Made by a program: the position numbers and the translations under genes | From: Methylomonas sp. | GTDB lineage: Bacteria; Pseudomonadota; Gammaproteobacteria; Methylococcales; Methylomonadaceae | Length of the DNA: 36,862 nt | Assembly: GCA_002928965.1 (NCBI GenBank) | Contig: PERU01000035.1 | Coordinates: 1 to 36,862 of the forward strand | Direction of reading: 5' to 3' | In this document: positions 35,401 to 36,862 of the stretch, piece after piece | Layout: every line of letters starts with the position of its first letter | Position numbering within the stretch: the first letter of the stretch is position 1 | The notes under the pieces: generated by a model | Databases searched by the model: none | Seen by the model: the letters and a program-made list of their open reading frames with translations, nothing else | What the model was told of the DNA's origin: nothing

Positions 35401-36271
35401 CATCCGGCAAGTTGTCGCCGATGATGCGCAACTGTTCCTCTCTTTCACGCAATGCGTGTTCTGCTCTAACACGGGCAGTGACATCGTTGAGCAGGCCGTC
35501 GATTGCAATAACGTTGCCTTGTTCATTTCTGTTCAATCGGCTGAATTCTTCAATCCAGATCCAATAGCCCTGAGCGTGCCATAAACGGTATTGGCGACAA
35601 TATTCATCCGGACCATGTGCGATGTGTTGATAGATTTGGTCTCTAGCCAGTAATTGATCCTCGGGCGAGAGTAAATCCAGAAACTTTATTTTGCCTGAGC
35701 GCAGGTCTTCCGGGCGATAGCCCCAATTCACCATATTGCCGCTCACATAGCTTACTGGCCAGTCGTCGACATTCTGCCAAGTGATTGCAACCACCGGGGA
35801 GTGGCTGACGATGGCGTTCAAATGGTTTGGCTCGGCGTTGTGCTGTTCAACCAATTGCTCAAAATGTTGATTCAGCCGACTGAGTTCCAAATGGGTATGT
35901 ATCCGTGCTCGAACCTGGTTGATATGAAAGGGCTTGATGATGTAATCGGCAGCGCCGGATGCGTTGTTTGCAGCCTCATCAGCAGATGCCGGCATGGCAG
36001 TCAGTACTATGACCGGAATGCCAGCGGTTGCATGGTTGGTTTTCAAGCGATGCAGTAGTTCATGGCCATCTGTGTCCGGCAGTGCTATATCCAGCAGAAT
36101 CAAATCAGGTGCGGGTTTTCTGCTTGCCAGTTCCAGTGCCTTTGCGCTGCTGCTTGCGGTCATCACGGCATAATCATCGCCTAGAATGCCTGATAGCACC
36201 TGCTCACTGCCATTGGCCTCATCAATGATGAGGATGCGGGGTTTCGAGTGATTGGATTCAGTCATGATCAT
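32450..36271 (-). CDS. REC-PAS-PAS-GAF-PAS-GGDEF(degenerate)-EAL-REC signalling protein
   Basis: A 1273-aa cytoplasmic hybrid likely to break down cyclic di-GMP. The N-terminal receiver (about 10-125) has phosphoacceptor D61 (LILLDIALPDTDG). Two PAS domains (about 155-265 and 285-400), a GAF domain (about 420-580) and a third PAS (about 590-705) follow. The GGDEF domain (about 715-870) has SKDNF (780-784) in place of the active motif, so it is probably not a cyclase. The EAL domain (about 885-1125) keeps EALVRW (from Glu908), DDFGTGYSS and IAEGVET, so phosphodiesterase activity is expected. A second receiver closes the protein (about 1137-1255; D1190 in LSDQRMPNMTG), RpfG-like. The frame opens with a TTG at 36298, but ATG 36271 (or 36265) is the better start. 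No kinase gene is adjacent. Confidence 0.9.
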   Translation of the reverse strand: MIMTESNHSKPRILIIDEANGSEQVLSGILGDDYAVMTASSSAKALELASRKPAPDLILLDIALPDTDGHELLHRLKTNHATAGIPVIVLTAMPASADEAANNASGAADYIIKPFHINQVRARIHTHLELSRLNQHFEQLVEQHNAEPNHLNAIVSHSPVVAITWQNVDDWPVSYVSGNMVNWGYRPEDLRSGKIKFLDLLSPEDQLLARDQIYQHIAHGPDEYCRQYRLWHAQGYWIWIEEFSRLNRNEQGNVIAIDGLLNDVTARVRAEHALREREEQLRIIGDNLPDGYVYRYKIDPNGQAGLQYISAGVEKLHGLQPEQILKDPGLLFAQMAPDSLKQYLEAEAECMRELKDYKGTVLLNLPDGRQRWLALQSSPRAQADGCVFWDGIALDVSERIANEQSLILQAQRAQALLELPKASEELTEQAFMQFGQELAEDLTGSQIAFVHFVNDDEETMELVAWSRRTLQHYCHATYDKHYPVSNAGIWAEALRQRKPVVFNDYANYPEKRGLPEGHSELIRLISLPVIENGKVVMLTGVGNKATDYTELDVETVQLISNEVWHIVQRQRNAKKIARFSRVLERSTNELYIFDSESLRFIDVNLGARVNLGYSMPELERMTILDIKPELAAEDFEKLVAPLRNGTKQRCEFSTTHRRQDGSVYPVEVRIEITDDQPPLFVAIINDLTEARQMQERITQLSRYDSVTGLPNQFFFEDLLSLAISEAEREDYQIVVMCLDIANFHSIDDSYGFKVGDQTLKVIANRLVKTAGTEGIVTRMSKDNFNIVHPRINDVLEAQQLAENLQAAILEPVFLDDVEIHLEAKIGISFYPSDGVFAHELVQHAGIALNQAKADKLSNLRFFEHEMNALLLSKIALTNDMRHAIEREEFELYYQPQVELASGRVIGLEALVRWHHPVLGFLPPDKFIELAEESGLILPLGDWILKRAIVQAKAWLDANITDSSFTVAINASAIQMQTGNLLNLIETLLTETGLPAHCIDLELTESLLMTNAGETQLLLKQLKDMGIQLSIDDFGTGYSSLSYLKQFSVDKLKIDKSFIDAVTTNPNDAVIVQATIAMAHSIGLMVIAEGVETQAQANYLRTLHCDQIQGYYFSRPIPAAEIQQLLRSNPTLSLPFSEQKPTLLLVDDEPNILSALKRVLRRDGYEIFTAQSGEEALEILAKNKVMVILSDQRMPNMTGTEFLSRVKIMHPRTVRIILSGYADLNSITEAINKGEIYKFRTKPWDDDELRNDIREAFIHYESLERRKSLRAERR

Positions 36272-36391
36272 GTTTAGATTAAGTGATGAGCCGGCCAACA
36301 GACGTTATTGCAAATATGCCAGCAGGGTCAAGGCCTGATCGCAAAAGTTAAGCTGATTGGCAAACTGTTTCAACTAAGAATTTCGCCAAAC

Positions 36392-36522
36392 ATAACGCCC
36401 CCCTTTGAAAAAAGGGTGATTGAGGAGGATTGAGGGGGTATTTGAAGAATCTCCCAGCCCCTCTTTGTCAATGAGGGGGGAGTAGACCGTGCGTTGGTAA
36501 GGCCAGAATTTCGGGGCGTTAT
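36392..36522 (+). repeat. Dispersed ~131-bp repeat with 10-bp terminal inverted repeats (copy A)
   Basis: The ends are ATAACGCCCC (36392-36401) and GGGGCGTTAT (36513-36522), a perfect 10-bp inverted pair. Internal stems are CCCCTTTGAAAAAAGGG at the left and CCCCTCTTTGTCAATGAGGGG in the middle. Outer flanks are also partly inverted (GGATTTTGC forms), so the true ends may lie a few bases further out. It has no coding capacity. Copies: B at 36744, truncated copy C at 7700. Confidence 0.65.
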
Positions 36523-36592
36523 TTGCAAAATCCTAAATCGAGAGGCTCGGTGTTTAGGGATGCCGCAAGCCTAAAAATACCATCAAAACCGC

Positions 36593-36674
36593 ACCCCCTC
36601 CCGGCCTCCTCCTTGCCAGGGGAGGGGATCAGCAAAGGTCTCCTCCCCTGGCAAGGGGAGGGCTAGGGAGGGGT
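36593..36674. repeat. G/C-rich long palindrome between repeat copies A and B
   Basis: CCTTGCCAGGGGAGG (36611-36625) pairs perfectly over 15 bp with CCTCCCCTGGCAAGG (36642-36656). The outer arms ACCCCCTCCCGGCC and GGCTAGGGAGGGGT extend the stem with a few mismatches. This is a strong extragenic palindrome, probably able to form a cruciform or a hairpin in RNA. Confidence 0.65.
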
Positions 36675-36743
36675 TATACAAACGAGCGAGTGTCAAAAAA
36701 GGTATTTTGAAAAATGCAGCATCCCTTAGGATTTCGCTACAAA

Positions 36744-36862
36744 TAACGTCCCCCTTTGAAAAAGGGGGATCGAGGGGGATTTATTAAAAAATCTCCCCCC
36801 AACCCCTCTTTATCAAAGAGGGGAGCAAGAATCGTGTGATTCGGAATAAGCAGAATTCCGGG
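36744..36862 (+). repeat. Dispersed repeat, copy B, cut by the window end
   Basis: It begins TAACGTCCCCCTTTGAAAAAG and continues like copy A through ATCTCCC, CCCCTCTTTATCAAAGAGGGG and CAGAATTCCGGG, where the window stops. The expected closing GCGTTAT end would lie just outside. The upstream flank AGGATTTCGC also matches the outer flank of copy A. No gene is seen in 36299-36862. Confidence 0.6.

Noticed and set aside
36272-36298. TTG start for the REC-EAL protein
   Set aside because: It adds nine residues before two in-frame ATG codons, with no ribosome site. The receiver fold begins after the later ATG codons.
36392-36862. CRISPR array or tandem repeat at the window end
   Set aside because: There are two long palindromic copies with unrelated sequence between, not short regular repeats with spacers of equal length.

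Overview
The window looks like a chromosomal stretch from a Gram-negative gammaproteobacterium. The evidence is a PilVWX/PilY1 minor pilin operon, Slt-type transglycosylase, YoaA/DinG helicase, RNase AM-type PHP protein and PerM. Base composition is moderate, and the spacers hold C-rich/G-rich dispersed repeats of the kind common in Methylococcales (type I methanotrophs). That placement is an inference from gene content and repeat style; no methane-oxidation gene lies in the window.

Layout. (1) 266-8496, + strand: type IV pilus minor pilin operon fimT-pilV-pilW-pilX-pilY1, the four pilin genes joined by ATGA overlaps, followed after a repeat-rich spacer by a pilE-type pilin. PilY1 carries an inserted PA14-like module and several calcium-loop motifs. 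(2) 8733-21025, + strand: one compact chemosensory cluster, cheY-cheA-cheW-mcp-cheW-parA-STAS-cheR-cheD-cheB-short mcp-STAS, closed by two terminators. It holds phosphorelay, adaptation and deamidation genes, a ParA-type ATPase likely to position arrays, an Aer-like PAS receptor with a CheR-tethering tail, and a short membrane receptor-like protein. (3) 21085-23592: perM (+) and a PIN-PhoH ATPase gene (-), whose stop codons abut. (4) 23593-27207: a foldback MITE, a CheZ-like gene, a lipoprotein with TPR-like helices and yoaA, all on +. (5) 27529-32178: slt (-), diverging from an MsbA-like ABC exporter and a PHP-domain nuclease (+). (6) 32450-36271 (-): a large REC-PAS-PAS-GAF-PAS-GGDEF(degenerate)-EAL-REC protein. 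The window ends in about 560 bp of dispersed repeats.

How the genes may work together. Surface motility or adhesion (pili) and chemosensory signalling lie side by side, and a CRP/Vfr-type palindrome lies in front of each, so both may answer to one cAMP-type regulator. The most interesting signal is in the chemosensory proteins. CheD, the short membrane receptor-like protein and the separately encoded CheZ-like protein all end in the same tail, [I/V]-E-L-F. The last two also carry a D-x3-Q helix motif that matches the spacing of the CheZ catalytic Asp/Gln pair. This suggests a set of proteins that dock on one partner, possibly CheY-P, including a receptor-like protein with built-in phosphatase activity. 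This is inferred from sequence only.
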